Below, piece after piece: positions 18,620 through 28,199 of a DNA stretch of 64,000 nt (its first letter is position 1; every line of letters starts with the position of its first letter). The stretch spans positions 172,741 through 236,740 of the forward strand of contig NW_005200880.1 in assembly GCF_000372725.1 (NCBI RefSeq). The letters run 5' to 3'. The position numbers were made by a program, and so were the translations under genes. The notes below the pieces were generated by a model. The model saw only the letters and a program-made list of their open reading frames with translations. It did no database searches and was not told the origin of the DNA. Source of the stretch: Emiliania huxleyi CCMP1516 (lineage: Eukaryota; Haptophyta; Isochrysidales; Noelaerhabdaceae).

Positions 18620-19492
18620 GACTTCTCTACCGGGAAGAACGGCCTCGACTACTGCATCGCCGAGGCCGACACCACCAGCGACATCGCCGACCTCGTTACC
18701 AAGTTCAGCGCCTATGTCGATCGGTCCCGCTCACGCCGCTTCGACTCGCCTATGGAAGAGGGGCTCGAACTGTCCGCCGATGATCAGCCCGCTGTTGGAT
18801 CCGTTGAATACGACGAGATGTCCGAGTTCCGCACCGCCTACATGGCCATCGTCGGCGGGCTACTGTGGCTTGCCAATATGACGCGCGTCGACATTGCTTA
18901 TTCCGCGTCTCAGCTTGCTCGGTTTATGACGAACCCTGGCCCGTCGCATTTTAAAGCCGCCATCCGGGTGCTTATCTACGTGCGCGACACAGCTGACCGC
19001 GCCCTCGTCATGCAGCCGAATCCCAACCGCAACCTTGAGAGCTACGTCGATTCAAACTGGGCAACGAAGTTCTCTTGCTCCGGTGGCATGTTCTTCTTCT
19101 ACGGATGTCTCTTCCACTGGTTCTCCAAAATGCAGCGCTCCGTCACGCTCTCTAGTGCCGAGGCAGAGTTCTTCGGCGCCATGCTAGCCGCTAAGGAGGT
19201 GATTTTCATCCGTGAGCTACTGATCGATCTTGGATTTTCCATCGACGGCGCCAGCGTCATCAACTGCGACAGCAAGTCCGCCGTCGGCATGGCCTTCGAT
19301 CCCGTTGCCTTCAAGAAGACGAAGCACATCTTGCGCGCCGCCGAGTTTCTTCGCGATCTCGTCAGCCGTGGCGTTATCTCTGTCGAACACCTCCCCGGCG
19401 TCGTCATGCTCGCCGACCTGCTCACGAAGGCTGCCTCGCGGGCCATCTTTACTGGCCTGATCAAGCAGCTCGACGACTTTCATGCCCTTTGA
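18620..19492 (+). CDS. copia reverse transcriptase C-terminus and RNase H (deletion derivative)
   Basis: The open frame begins inside the 5' LTR and runs to the stop at 19490. It encodes the RT thumb/connection region (YMAIVGGLLWLANMTRVDIA) and a complete copia-type RNase H: YVDSNWA, WFSKMQRSVTLSSAEAEFF, INCDSKSAVG and HILRAAEFLRDLV. The acidic catalytic residues (Asp, Glu, Asp) are present. Whether the LTR-derived start is used is unknown; in the parent element this would be the end of a longer polyprotein. Confidence 0.85.
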   Translation, partial: DFSTGKNGLDYCIAEADTTSDIADLVTKFSAYVDRSRSRRFDSPMEEGLELSADDQPAVGSVEYDEMSEFRTAYMAIVGGLLWLANMTRVDIAYSASQLARFMTNPGPSHFKAAIRVLIYVRDTADRALVMQPNPNRNLESYVDSNWATKFSCSGGMFFFYGCLFHWFSKMQRSVTLSSAEAEFFGAMLAAKEVIFIRELLIDLGFSIDGASVINCDSKSAVGMAFDPVAFKKTKHILRAAEFLRDLVSRGVISVEHLPGVVMLADLLTKAASRAIFTGLIKQLDDFHAL

Positions 19493-19534
19493 ATTTATTT
19501 GTCCCTCGCGCCCCGCACTCGGGCCAGGAGGGGC

Positions 19535-19745
19535 TGTTCCCGGGCATTCACACTACATTCCTCTGAGATAATATTATATTTCGCCGCCACCGCGGCGCGC
19601 GCGCGTTATCCGCGCGCTATATTAGTAGAGTCAAACTTGTGTTCTTGTTTTGGATCAAACTTGTTACAGCTCACTTCAGCGCGATGCGGCCCCTGTCTAG
19701 CCTCCTGCTCCTATGCAGCAGCTATGGCGGGACCGCTATCGAGTA
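19535..19745 (+). repeat. 3' LTR (211 bp)
   Basis: I see no difference from the 5' LTR when read side by side. It is followed at once by the ACTAG target duplication. Confidence 0.9.
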
Positions 19746-19862
19746 ACTAGGGCTGACTAGTGCCACAATCAGACATCCGCACCCCAGTCAGTACCCACCC
19801 CTCACGCACAGACCGTTGACCACTCCTACGCCTTTGGCAACACCGAAGAGAAGGCCCGCCGC

Positions 19863-21385
19863 CTAAACACGGGCTGCAAGGCCCGCGGGCAGGATCACTC
19901 GACCTAACCACCAACCTGTAACCAGCTTGATGCCGCGCTCCTTGCACACGGCCTTCAGCTCGCGGATGCCGCGCTCCTTGCACACGGCCTTCAGCTCGCG
20001 CGGCTTGCGGTCCACCTTGAGCACCTGCACGCGAGGGAGGGGAGGCGTGACAAGCTTGGGCAAGGGAGGGGCGGGTGGCGAGGGGGGGGGGCGTCTCGCG
20101 CCTTCAAGCTCGGGGCGGCACCCTCCTTGAGGGCGGCGGCCAGCGCCTTGCAGCCCTCGCCGCCAATCTTGTTGAAGCTGAGATTGAGCTCCTCGAGCCG
20201 CGGCGCTGCCCCCTCCTTGCCGAGGGCGGCGGCCAGCGCCTTGCAGCCCTCGCCGCCAATCTTGTTGAAGCTGAGATTGAGCTCCTCGAGCCGCGGCGCT
20301 GCCCCCTCCTTGCCGAGGGCGGCGGCCAGCGCCTTGCAGCCCTCGTCGCCAATCTTGTTGTAGCGGAGAATGAGCACCTCGAGCCGCGGCGCTGCCCCGC
20401 TCGCGAGGACCTCCGCCAGCTGCGCCGCCTCCGCGTCGCCCCAGCCGAGGTTCCAGTAGAACAGCATGGTCGCCTTGCCAAACTGCTCCTCGAAGGCGGC
20501 CTCGTACAGCCGCTTCACCAGCGGCTTGTCGTCCTTGCCGTTGGTGAAGCTCTTCGTCTCCAGCTCCGCCGCGAACGCAGACGGCAGCAGCGGAGGGCGC
20601 CGGCCGCCGGCCTGGACGCAGTCCTCGAAGAGGCTGACCGAGTCGTACTCCACGCGCATCTTGCCGAAGTCGAAGAGGCAGACCGAGTCGAAGAGGCTGA
20701 CGCCGGCGCGCATCTTGCCGAGGTCGAGCGAGAGGAAGCCGGGCTTGGTTAGGCTCGCCCAGGCGTTCTCGGTGGCGCACCAGCCGCGGTCAAAGTACTC
20801 GGCCACGTTGGTGCCCTCGGCCTGGTCCTCCGCCTTGTGGCCGTCCGGGAAGGAGGTCAGCCGCAGCACGAACGTCGCCGGGTGGGAGTAGAGCGTGCCG
20901 AGGCAGCCCAGCCCCTGCTTGAAGAGCGCGTTCTGCTCCTCGGTGCGCATGATGCCGTTGGCGGGGTCGGGGTGCTGGTGCAGCGAGCCGAAGTCCCAAA
21001 AGACGCCGAGCCGCGTGATCCTGCAGTCATTGTCAGTGAGCAGGGCCTTGAGCGCCCTCGCGACGCGGGCGAGGTTGGCTCCGCGCGGGTCGGGGTGGTC
21101 CTTGGTCAGCCACGGGTAGGAGAGCGCGGCGACGGGAAGTATGCGCTGCTCTCCGACCGCCCCAACGAGGTCGGCGAGGGAGAGGAAGGCCTCTTTGGGC
21201 AGCGCCTGGCGATGGGTGAGGACGCCGCCCGCCTCGGCGTGGCTGATGATCCACTGCACGTCGAGGAGGGCGACGGCGCCGCTCGCGAGGACCGGCTCCA
21301 GGTCGCCGGGATCGGCGCGGAGCTCGCCGCCATTCAGCGCATCGCACTCGACGCCGACCAGCCTGTTGCACCTTCCCTTTATCAT
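19863..21385 (-). CDS. leucine-rich-repeat protein with N-terminal SYPW/HPDP domain (2 exons)
   Basis: Exons are 21385-20102 and 20024-19863, giving 481 aa; the intron 20101-20025 is GC-AG. The ATG at 21385 (MIKGRCNRLVGV) is the first true ATG in the frame. The N-terminal half carries AALSYPWLTKDHPDPRGANL, GVFWDFGSLHQHP, RTEEQNALFKQGL and RGWCATENAWASL. This module is, from memory, frequent in haptophyte and dinoflagellate repeat proteins, with no known biochemical role. The C-terminal half has ribonuclease-inhibitor-type LRRs (APRLEELNLSFNKIGGEGCKAL), two of which are identical in DNA over about 84 bases. Exon 2 duplicates RELKAVCKERGI in tandem. It is probably an intracellular recognition or scaffold protein. 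Confidence 0.8.
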
Positions 21386-22295
21386 GCAGGAGCGCACTGC
21401 CACGCCCTCCCACACAGACGACACACACTGCCCCGCGCGCCTTTGCTTGACAGCGCGTCGCGCGCGCCGCAGTTCGAGTCGGTCTCACCGACGGCTCCGT
21501 CTATCTGGTGCGCAAGGACAACGGCGGCACCGCCCGTGTCCGCCACGTCACGCCACTCGACGAGCTGCAACTCCTCCGCCGTGGCATGCCTTCCGCGACG
21601 ACCTCATGCCCGCCGATTTCTTGGCGATCTGGGTCCCCAAGGAGAAGCTCAAGCGCAGCGTCGACCACGCCTCCAACGCGCGAGCTCGCGCGGTGCATTG
21701 GGGGAACTGATCAATGCCGCCTCTGCGGCCCGCCCAGCGACATTGGGGGGGGTGCGGTAGGTAGACATTCTACCTCCCATCCAACCCACCGAAACCCGTG
21801 TGGATGGGTTTTACCGCCGCCTTTTACCATCCATAGCCGTCGGGTTTTACCTCGCGTTCTCTTGGTGTCGTCTATGGTTTGCTAGACCCATGAGACCATC
21901 CTCGCCGCGCTATCGGGCGCCTCCACCGCCGCCCTCAGCCACGCCGCTACGACCGTCGGAGGCGTCAACTCCGCCGTCACACCGAAGAAGAAATCATGCC
22001 CTGGAATTCTTTCAGAAGAAAAGAAGAAAAGAAGAAAAGAAGCCACACTCACACTCCAGGGGTAGGGGACCCCGTCATACTGCTGTGAATACGTCCCGAA
22101 CCCATACTGTGACCTGGTAGCATATGTGTGGAGCATCTACGCAGTCGCAGGCCTGGTCCTGCTTGCCGTCGCTTTGTACAAGCTCTGGCCGCGCTCAAGC
22201 GCTCGTCAACGGGTACAGTGTGTCGCCGGCGAAGCTAACATGGACGAGACGACCAGGAGCGTGGACATGGACGAGCTCGTGTTCCGACCAATCCT
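21386..22295. other. intergenic with decayed coding remnant
   Basis: About 21475-21710 on the plus strand reads VRVGLTDGSVYLVRKDNGG then, after a frameshift, MPADFLAIWVPKEKLKRSVD. It looks like a broken gene or element ORF of unknown family. A GTG-initiated 78-aa frame at 22126 begins with one membrane-like helix and runs into the foldback element; I do not call it. Confidence 0.4.
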
Positions 22296-23145
22296 GGAGC
22301 GGCCGCTCACTGCTCGGTACCCCCCCTGCACATCTAAAGCCATCCCTGCTGCTAGGCCCTAGGGGGGGGGGTCTGACCCCCCCAGCAGCAGAGCGCTGCT
22401 GATTGGGGGGGGGGGGGGGTCCCGACCCCCCCAGCAGCAGAGCGCACGGAGACCCAGCTCTCCCGCCTCTTCGCCGCCGCCCCACCCTCTGGGTGTCTTC
22501 CGACAAATTAAGCAGCCCGACCGCCGCGAAGCGTGATGATAGCGAGAGGTGTACTCCGCGAGGTTGAGCGCTGCACGCGGTACTTGGCGGTGTCGCAGCG
22601 TCGAGCAACACTCGGTGTCAGAGCGTCGCGCCAAATCAGTAGTCTCATCACCGAGTGATTGCTGGCCTGTGGCGTATGACCTCGCGCGGATATCACGAAC
22701 GACGAGCATATAGGGAACAATATCTTGTACAGGCTGTGCTCCCCGCTGTGCCACGGCGTATGATGGGCTGCGAGAGCCGTATCTTCCCTCCTTGAGGCAG
22801 AGGCGCCGCGATGCACGAGAGGCGTAGAAGAGAGGCTGGCGTGCCCCGCACCTCCCGGTTGGCAGTAGGAGGGCCCGCCGGTGAGACCACTGATTTTGGT
22901 GCCGACCATAAATTCTCGCCACTGGAACGCATGCTACTTATAGCTGCTGTCTGTACAGAGATGCCAGCACCCCCCACAGGCAGAGCGCTACTGCTGGGGG
23001 GGGGGGTCCGGACCCCCCCAGCAGCAGAGCGCTGCTGCTGGGGGGGGGGTCCCGACCCCCCCAGCAGCAGAGCGCTGCTGCTGGGGGGGGGTCGGCCATG
23101 GCTTTAGATGTGCAGGGGGGGTACCGAGCAGTGAGCGGCCGCTCC
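22296..23145. repeat. foldback element with 48-bp terminal inverted repeats and G-tract palindromes
   Basis: The ends 22296-22343 and 23098-23145 are exact 48-base reverse complements (core GCGGCCGCTCACTGCTCGGT). Inside each end are tandem palindromic units built from GCTGCTGGGGGGGG, TCCCGACCCCCC and AGCAGCAGAGC: two on the left (about 22363-22443), three on the right (about 22981-23096). The centre (about 22445-22975) has no recognised gene. The runs of seven or more G are candidates for quadruplex or strong hairpin structure. Confidence 0.85.
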
Positions 23146-23340
23146 TGAGCGTCTGGGTCTCGAGCTCAGCCACACTCGGACGACGAGGAGTGATTAGACG
23201 GGGAGAGGGCGCTTGGTGTCTCTCTGGTATTTCGAGATACTAATTTATTCACAGTTGCGGCGAGCGTGTGCGGTGTGACCCTCGAGCCAACCCGACCGAC
23301 CCCCCCCTCGGTCTCTGCGCTCCGACCCTCCGACCGGAGT

Positions 23341-23484
23341 CGAGTCGGAGGGTGTGCAGCGCAGCTGGCCGCCCGATCGCCTCGCCGCCGCTCGGGCGGC
23401 GCGTGGAGAGCTCGAGTCGGAGGGCGTGCAGCGCAGCTGGCCGCCCGATCGCCTCGCCGCCGCTCAGGCGGCGCGTGGAGAGCC
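23341..23484. repeat. 72-bp tandem duplication
   Basis: Units 23341-23412 and 23413-23484 are nearly identical. Each starts CGAGTCGGAGGG and contains GCCGCCCGATCGCCTCGCCG. No gene is assigned. Confidence 0.85.
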
Positions 23485-23790
23485 CCCCCTCCGGTTTGCG
23501 GTCTTCCGCGGCCGCCGACCGGACCCCCCCTGCGGTCGGTCGGTCTGCGCTGGGCGCTCAAACCGCAAACTCGGCCTCTGTTCACTACAAGATGACGCTC
23601 GTTATCAGAAGACAGTTAAAATACCGAAGGGAGAGGGGGGACGACACTGCTCCAGCAGCGTGCACCTCGATCCTGTACCGTGTTTGTTACGACCCCCCCC
23701 AATGAACACACCAGCGAGGGAGGGCGAGACGATCGAGGGGTCCCGTACCATGCGGAATCGACCCTAGGTCCAGTGCTCAAGTGCTCAAAG

Positions 23791-24016
23791 GAAGGTGAAG
23801 AACAGTCAGGCTCGGACTGGACACCAACGCGGTATGGGTGGACGCGGGACAGAAGATGACGACACGCGCGAGCGTCACACAGACACACAACAAGCTCAAA
23901 AGGAGCCGAATCACAGCACACTGGCACGACAAGGGCGCGGACTGGCGCGGACTGGCACACACACCGGTAGGTAGGTAGGTAGAAAGGTGAAGAACAGCCA
24001 GGCTCGGACTGGACAC
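23791..24016. repeat. dispersed repeat, copies 2 and 3 of 4
   Basis: Copy 2 (23791-23905) matches 2041-2200 over about 110 bases. Copy 3 (23966-24016) has the core AGGCTCGGACTGGACAC next to a GTAGGTAGGTAG tract. Both are in the same orientation, 60 bases apart. Confidence 0.75.
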
Positions 24017-24094
24017 GGCTCACAAAAAGAAAAGAATCGCGAAAAAGAGAAACCGCGGCGCCCTGTGATAGCTCGCGGCCCCGAGTGCTGCTCG

Positions 24095-24577
24095 ATGCCG
24101 CCGCGGACGCCAGCCCCCGACGCAGGCCCCGGCAGCACCCTTTTCCCGCCATGGATGGAGGCGGCGAAGCCGGCGGCAGCGCCTGTAGACGTCGGAGCGA
24201 AGGACCAGCGGCACCCGCAGCGAGCGAGACGGCCGCCGGAGCTGGAGACGGAGTCGACCTGCGTGGAGCCAGACTACCTGGCGTTGCTGCGATCGGTATC
24301 GAGCGTGCTCTACCGGCGGATCCGCGACAACGACGGCCCGCAGAACATCACGCACCCGCTCTTCTGCGAAGACACCCACACAGAGGTGCCAGCAGAGGAC
24401 CGCTATCGGGTGGTGCGGCCGCCGCTGCTGCCGCAGTCGCTGCCGATGCCGACGATGTACATGCTCCGCAAGCTGCCGCCTCCGACGAAGCCGCCGCCCT
24501 CGTACCCCGTCCCCAGCGTCTCCACCGTCCTCGACTTTATCGAGAACATCTGGCACCGCGCCCGGCTGACGCCCCAG
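24095..24577 (+). pseudogene. truncated cyclin-like gene (cyclin Y/PHO80-like N-terminus)
   Basis: The ATG at 24095 (MPPRTPAPDAGPG) opens a frame with DYLALLRSVSSVLYRRIRDN, ITHPLFCEDTHTEV and SVSTVLDFIENIWHRARLTP. This matches the start of the cyclin box in cyclin Y-like proteins, where FI..I...A.LT is followed by a conserved (I/V)..L.Y.ERL helix. Here the match stops at LTPQ, where GC follows CAG at 24578 (a possible GC-AG donor). The next 350 bases are pyrimidine sequence, a 15-base minisatellite and poly-C. I find no continuation of the cyclin box before the next gene. Either the gene is truncated or the rest is missing from the assembly. Confidence 0.55.
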
Positions 24578-24787
24578 GCGCCCTCCCCGCGCCACTCCCC
24601 GCAAGCACACACACCTCTGGCGCCGCGGCATCGACCGGCTGCGGAGGCGGCTGCGTCTCGGTTCGACGCCGCGCCGCCTCCCGCGCCCTCTCCGGCCCCG
24701 CCTCACCGCCGCCTCCCGCCTCTCCTCTTCTCCCCTCTCCCGCCCCGCCCCACAGCCTCTCCCCTCCTCTCTCCCCTCCTCTCTCCC

Positions 24788-24929
24788 CTCCTCCCAGCAC
24801 GCCTCCTCCCAGCACGCCTCCTCCCAGCACGCCTCCTCCCAGCACGCCTCCTCCCAGCACGCCTCCTCCCAGCACGCCTCCTCCCAGCACGCCTCCTCCC
24901 AGCACGCCTCCTCCCAGCACGCCTCCTCT
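24788..24929. repeat. 15-bp minisatellite CTCCTCCCAGCACGC x about 9
   Basis: Nine near-perfect head-to-tail units are followed by a poly-C run. Each unit carries CAG, so it could supply many competing splice acceptors. Confidence 0.95.
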
Positions 24930-25794
24930 CCCCCCCCCCCCCCCCCTCAAGCAGGCTTGCCGTCGCCGGGTCGCTCGAGCGGGAGCGCGAGCTGCGCGAG
25001 GGCGCGCGGAGGCACGAGTGCCGCACGTCCTCCCCTGCAGCCGCCGAGTCCAGCTCGTACGGCGCCCAGCTGGGCGGCGGCGGCGCCGGACTCGCCAGAG
25101 TCGCGCAGACCACGATCGACCCTTGCCTCTCCTCGCTTTCAGTCTCGCTGTGAGGTGCAGATTCGCCTCCTCCTCCTCCCCATTTCCGCCTCTCGCATTC
25201 AGATATTCGCGATTCCGTCAGTGAACGAGTCTCACTCGATCTCACCTCTCACACCATCCCCCGGCCGCGACATTTTCGGTGCCACCTCTTCAAGCGCCGA
25301 AAGGTTGTGCAAGGGAGAGTCTACTGTAGACATTTGTACGTCAAAGAGGTTGTTACTGTCGGTAACAAGCCGCGGTGCCGGTCATACATGCGCGTATCCG
25401 CGTCTGCCGTCTCGGGCCAGCGCCACGCGGCCCAAGGGGGGGCACTCCGGAGCGCGTCCCAGTCCGGTCTCCGCCACACACGCACCGTCCGCCACGGGGA
25501 CAAGGCCCCCCCGCCCCGCGGTGCGCTGTCTCAGACCTCCGACGATAAGAACCGCTCTTCTAGTCTATATCTTCTAGTGTGAGTCGTTGCGCGACAGAAC
25601 TCTACTCGGCACGAGTTCCAGGTTGCACTTGCACTTGCACCACCTTCGTAGCAACCCCCAGAAGGCGTGTGCTGCCGCGGATCTGTCCCGAGGGCGGCGT
25701 CCGGCCGGGGAGAATGTGTGCAGAATGTCGCTGAAGATAAATACTGAGACTAATGATGGATTAAGAGATGTGCTGCGAGCGGCGGGGCGCGGCA
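24930..25794. other. intergenic, no recognised gene
   Basis: An open stretch to about 25150 in the frame of the cyclin-like fragment reads LAVAGSLERERELREGARRH and then a Ser/Gly-rich tail. It could be a last exon but has no family signal. Beyond it there are only short frames. Confidence 0.35.
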
Positions 25795-26592
25795 TCACGC
25801 CGCCTCGCTGCGCGCACCCGCCGCCGCGCGCATCCGCTCGTTGAGGTCGGCCGCGCGCTCGAGCAACGCCCGCGCGGCGGCGAGGTCGTACCGGGAGGGC
25901 GAGGCGTGCCTGGTCGAGTTGTTCCACTTGCGCCCCTGTCCCGAGAAGAGGGAGCGGTGCCGGTTCAGCTCGCAGGCGAGATTCTCCACCTCGGTGTCGC
26001 GCGGCCAGCCTGCGGCAGCGGGGCGGGGCGGGCGCCAGCTCAAGGCAGGGGCGAGCAGACGGCTCTGGCGAAAGTCGCGGTGCTCGTGCCGCGCGCCCAG
26101 CAGGCGCCGAACCAGCGCCCGGTCGCCGTCGGCGAGTGGCCAGCCGTCAAGGAACCGGTCCGCCGACGCGCCCCAGTCGTGCGCGCGCAGCGCGCGCAGC
26201 AGCGACGGCTTGTCCATGCCCAACGCCCTTGCCATCGCCTCCGTCCCCTTGCCCCCCTGCGGCATGGGCAGAGGAGACCGCATCGCGCGCGCGCCCGCGC
26301 CCTCGGCCCGCTCGACGGCGCGCATGCCGACGGAGTCGGTGAAGGTCACCTTGGCCGCCGCCTTTGCGCCAAGCAGGTCTCGGAGCAGCCCGGCGGCGGT
26401 GTCTGACAGCTCGCCCGTCCCCGCGGCGAGCTGTCGGAGGTACGAGCCTGCCGCAGGGGCCGTGCCAAGGGCTGAGGGCGGAGGACACGGCGCGGTGCGG
26501 CGCCGAGAGCGGGAGCGCGAGACTGCGAGGGCGGGCGAGTGCGGCGAGCTGCCGGTGCGAGCCGGTGCGAGGCTGCAGTCTGCATCCGGCAT
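25795..26592 (-). CDS. hypothetical protein (265 aa)
   Basis: The frame runs from ATG at 26592 to the stop at 25795. The first 45 residues are Arg/Ser/Pro-rich and may be a leader or non-coding. The rest looks structured: ELSDTAAGLLRDLLGAKAA, MARALGMDKPSLLRALRAHD, DGDRALVRRLLGARHEHRDF, VENLACELNRHRSLFSGQGR, and a C-terminal helix DLAAARALLERAADLNERMR. I do not recognise the family. Ala/Arg bias is general in this genome, so coding status rests on the long open frame and the mix of non-repetitive residues. Confidence 0.45.
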   Translation of the reverse strand: MPDADCSLAPARTGSSPHSPALAVSRSRSRRRTAPCPPPSALGTAPAAGSYLRQLAAGTGELSDTAAGLLRDLLGAKAAAKVTFTDSVGMRAVERAEGAGARAMRSPLPMPQGGKGTEAMARALGMDKPSLLRALRAHDWGASADRFLDGWPLADGDRALVRRLLGARHEHRDFRQSRLLAPALSWRPPRPAAAGWPRDTEVENLACELNRHRSLFSGQGRKWNNSTRHASPSRYDLAAARALLERAADLNERMRAAAGARSEAA

Positions 26593-26734
26593 CCGGCATC
26601 TAGGTGGCGTGGGCCGCCCATCGTCGGGTACGGTCCGGGCGTGAGGCGGTCGGAACGCATCACCGCGGCGCTCGGGTCCGGGCGCAGCGCTACGGAGGAG
26701 ACAGGCCGTGCTCAGTGCCGTTTGGCGGCGCCCT

Positions 26735-27313
26735 CTACTCTCCTGCGGTCGGGGTCGCCACGCAACCTGCCGTGCCGTTCATCTCCTCGAGAAGCGCCGC
26801 GGCCTGCGCCAGGTCGCCTTGCAGCAGGGCGACCCGCGCCCGCCCGCCGTGCGTCGCCTCTCCCAGCTCTCCGTACAGGATGAGAGAGAGCTGCGCCTCG
26901 TTGATGAAGGCGTACATCACCGACACGAAGGCGAGGCAGCGCCGCCGCTTCGCGGGCGCGAGGCCCTCCCACGCCTCGGAGAGGAGGCCGCCCCGCCCGA
27001 GCGCGTGCTGCAGCTCCACGTCCTCCAAGTCGAGCCCGAGGACCGTGTTGAAGATCTTGAGCTCGTGGAAAGGAGCCGGCGGGCCGAGGAGCGCCCACAC
27101 GGCGCCAGCCACCCGGAGAACGCCCAGCGCCGCGAACACATCGTCCATGCCCAGCGAGGCGCCTTTCCCGAGCGCTTGCTGCAGCACCTCGCGCTGCGCG
27201 GCAGGGATCTGCTGGAGGAGGGTGAGATAGATGTCCTTTGCCGACTTCGCGGCGGGCTTTGCCGCCTTCGCCTTCTTCGGCTTGGCTGGCGATGCGGATC
27301 GCTTGCGAGCCAT
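26735..27313 (-). CDS. hypothetical protein with basic N-terminus (192 aa)
   Basis: The ATG at 27313 starts MARKRSASPAKPKKAKAAKP, a likely nuclear localisation signal. It is followed by a mostly helical body: IYLTLLQQIPAAQREVLQQA, MDDVFAALGVLRVAGAVWAL, IFNTVLGLDLEDVELQHALG, RRRCLAFVSVMYAFINEAQL and a C-terminal helix DLAQAAALLEEMNG. The frame is open further upstream without a conserved reason to extend it. The family is not recognised; the pattern suggests a small helical nuclear protein. Confidence 0.5.
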   Translation of the reverse strand: MARKRSASPAKPKKAKAAKPAAKSAKDIYLTLLQQIPAAQREVLQQALGKGASLGMDDVFAALGVLRVAGAVWALLGPPAPFHELKIFNTVLGLDLEDVELQHALGRGGLLSEAWEGLAPAKRRRCLAFVSVMYAFINEAQLSLILYGELGEATHGGRARVALLQGDLAQAAALLEEMNGTAGCVATPTAGE

Positions 27314-27735
27314 GTGTATGAGCGCAGCGTCCACGGGTGGAGGGTCCGCCCTTGCAACGGTCAGCCGGAGAGTCAGCGAAGCCAGCCCCAAGCAAGCGGC
27401 TCCCACCTCGCTGCGGACGTTTTTTTTTGTGTGATGCCAGTGCGAACACGCTGATGCCGAAGAGGCGGAGAGGTCAAGGCTGTACACGACAAGATGTCGC
27501 ACTCGCAGAGGCGCAGCACAGGCGCGAATAAAGTGATTGTTAAGAGATGTGCGTAGCGTTACCGTCGTACGGTCGTCGACCCTCCCGCTGTTCCGGACCC
27601 CGGAGATCTGCCGCGCGTGCCGCGCGCACAGACGAGACAGCGTTGCGCGAGCATTGGAGAGGCCAGCCTCCGGCTTCTCAGCGTGTCGCGAAGTGCTGCG
27701 TCTCTGTGCCTGCCTGGAAGCGGCGGTGGTCGCTC

Positions 27736-28199
27736 TTCCTCCCCCTCTTCCCTGTCTGCAGGCCGCCCCGCGCGCTGGCGGGAAGAGGCGCGCCGAGCCA
27801 TCGGCGACGTCCCGGCGAGCTCGTGGGCGCTCAAAAGGTCGCGGACCCGCCCGTCGCTTGCCGCCCCTCTCCCAGCCTTTGCCGGCGACGGGATCACGAA
27901 CCTAGTGCTCAGTTCCGTCTTCCTCCCCCTCCTCCCTGTCTGCAGGCCGCGTCCCGCGCTGGCGGGAAGAGGCGCGCCGAGCCATCGGCGACGTCCTGGC
28001 GAGCTCGTGGGCGCTCAAAAGGTCGCGCACCCGCCCGTCGCTTGCCGCCCCTCTCCCAGCCTTTGCCGCCGGCGACGGGATCACGAACCTAGTGCTCAGT
28101 TCCGTCTTCCTCCCCCTCTTCCCTGTCTGCAGGCCGTCCCGCGCTGGCGGGAAGAGGCGCGCCGAGCCATCGGCGACGTCCTGGCGAGCTCATGTCCCC
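27736..28199. repeat. three tandem copies of a ~185-bp unit
   Basis: Copies begin at 27736, 27920 and 28107 (the last partial). Each starts TTCCTCCCCCTC..CCTGTCTGCAG, a splice-acceptor-like sequence, and ends CGAACCTAGTGCTCAGTTCC. All have open frames, for example WREEARRAIGDV.ASS, but no family is recognised. It may be a tandem-duplicated exon or a short satellite. Confidence 0.85.

Larger units (their letters stand above)
18403..19750 (+). mobile_element. internally deleted Ty1/copia LTR retrotransposon
   Basis: Two 211-base direct repeats, 18408-18618 and 19535-19745, begin TGTTCCCGGG, end ATCGAGTA and appear identical. Both sides carry the 5-base target duplication ACTAG (18403-18407 and 19746-19750). 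The interior is only about 916 bases and codes for the end of the pol polyprotein, so gag, protease, integrase and most of the reverse transcriptase are gone. The 5' LTR joins directly into pol, with no recognisable primer binding site. A purine-rich CCAGGAGGGGC precedes the 3' LTR and could be the polypurine tract. LTR identity implies recent insertion. Confidence 0.9.

Noticed and set aside
22445..22975. Minus-strand 187-aa frame inside the G-tract foldback element as a transposase
   Set aside because: It shows no DDE or Tyr-recombinase pattern and is Arg/Ser-rich without conserved blocks.
24788..24929. 15-bp repeat array as a CRISPR
   Set aside because: Units are head-to-tail without spacers, and the genome is eukaryotic; it is a minisatellite.
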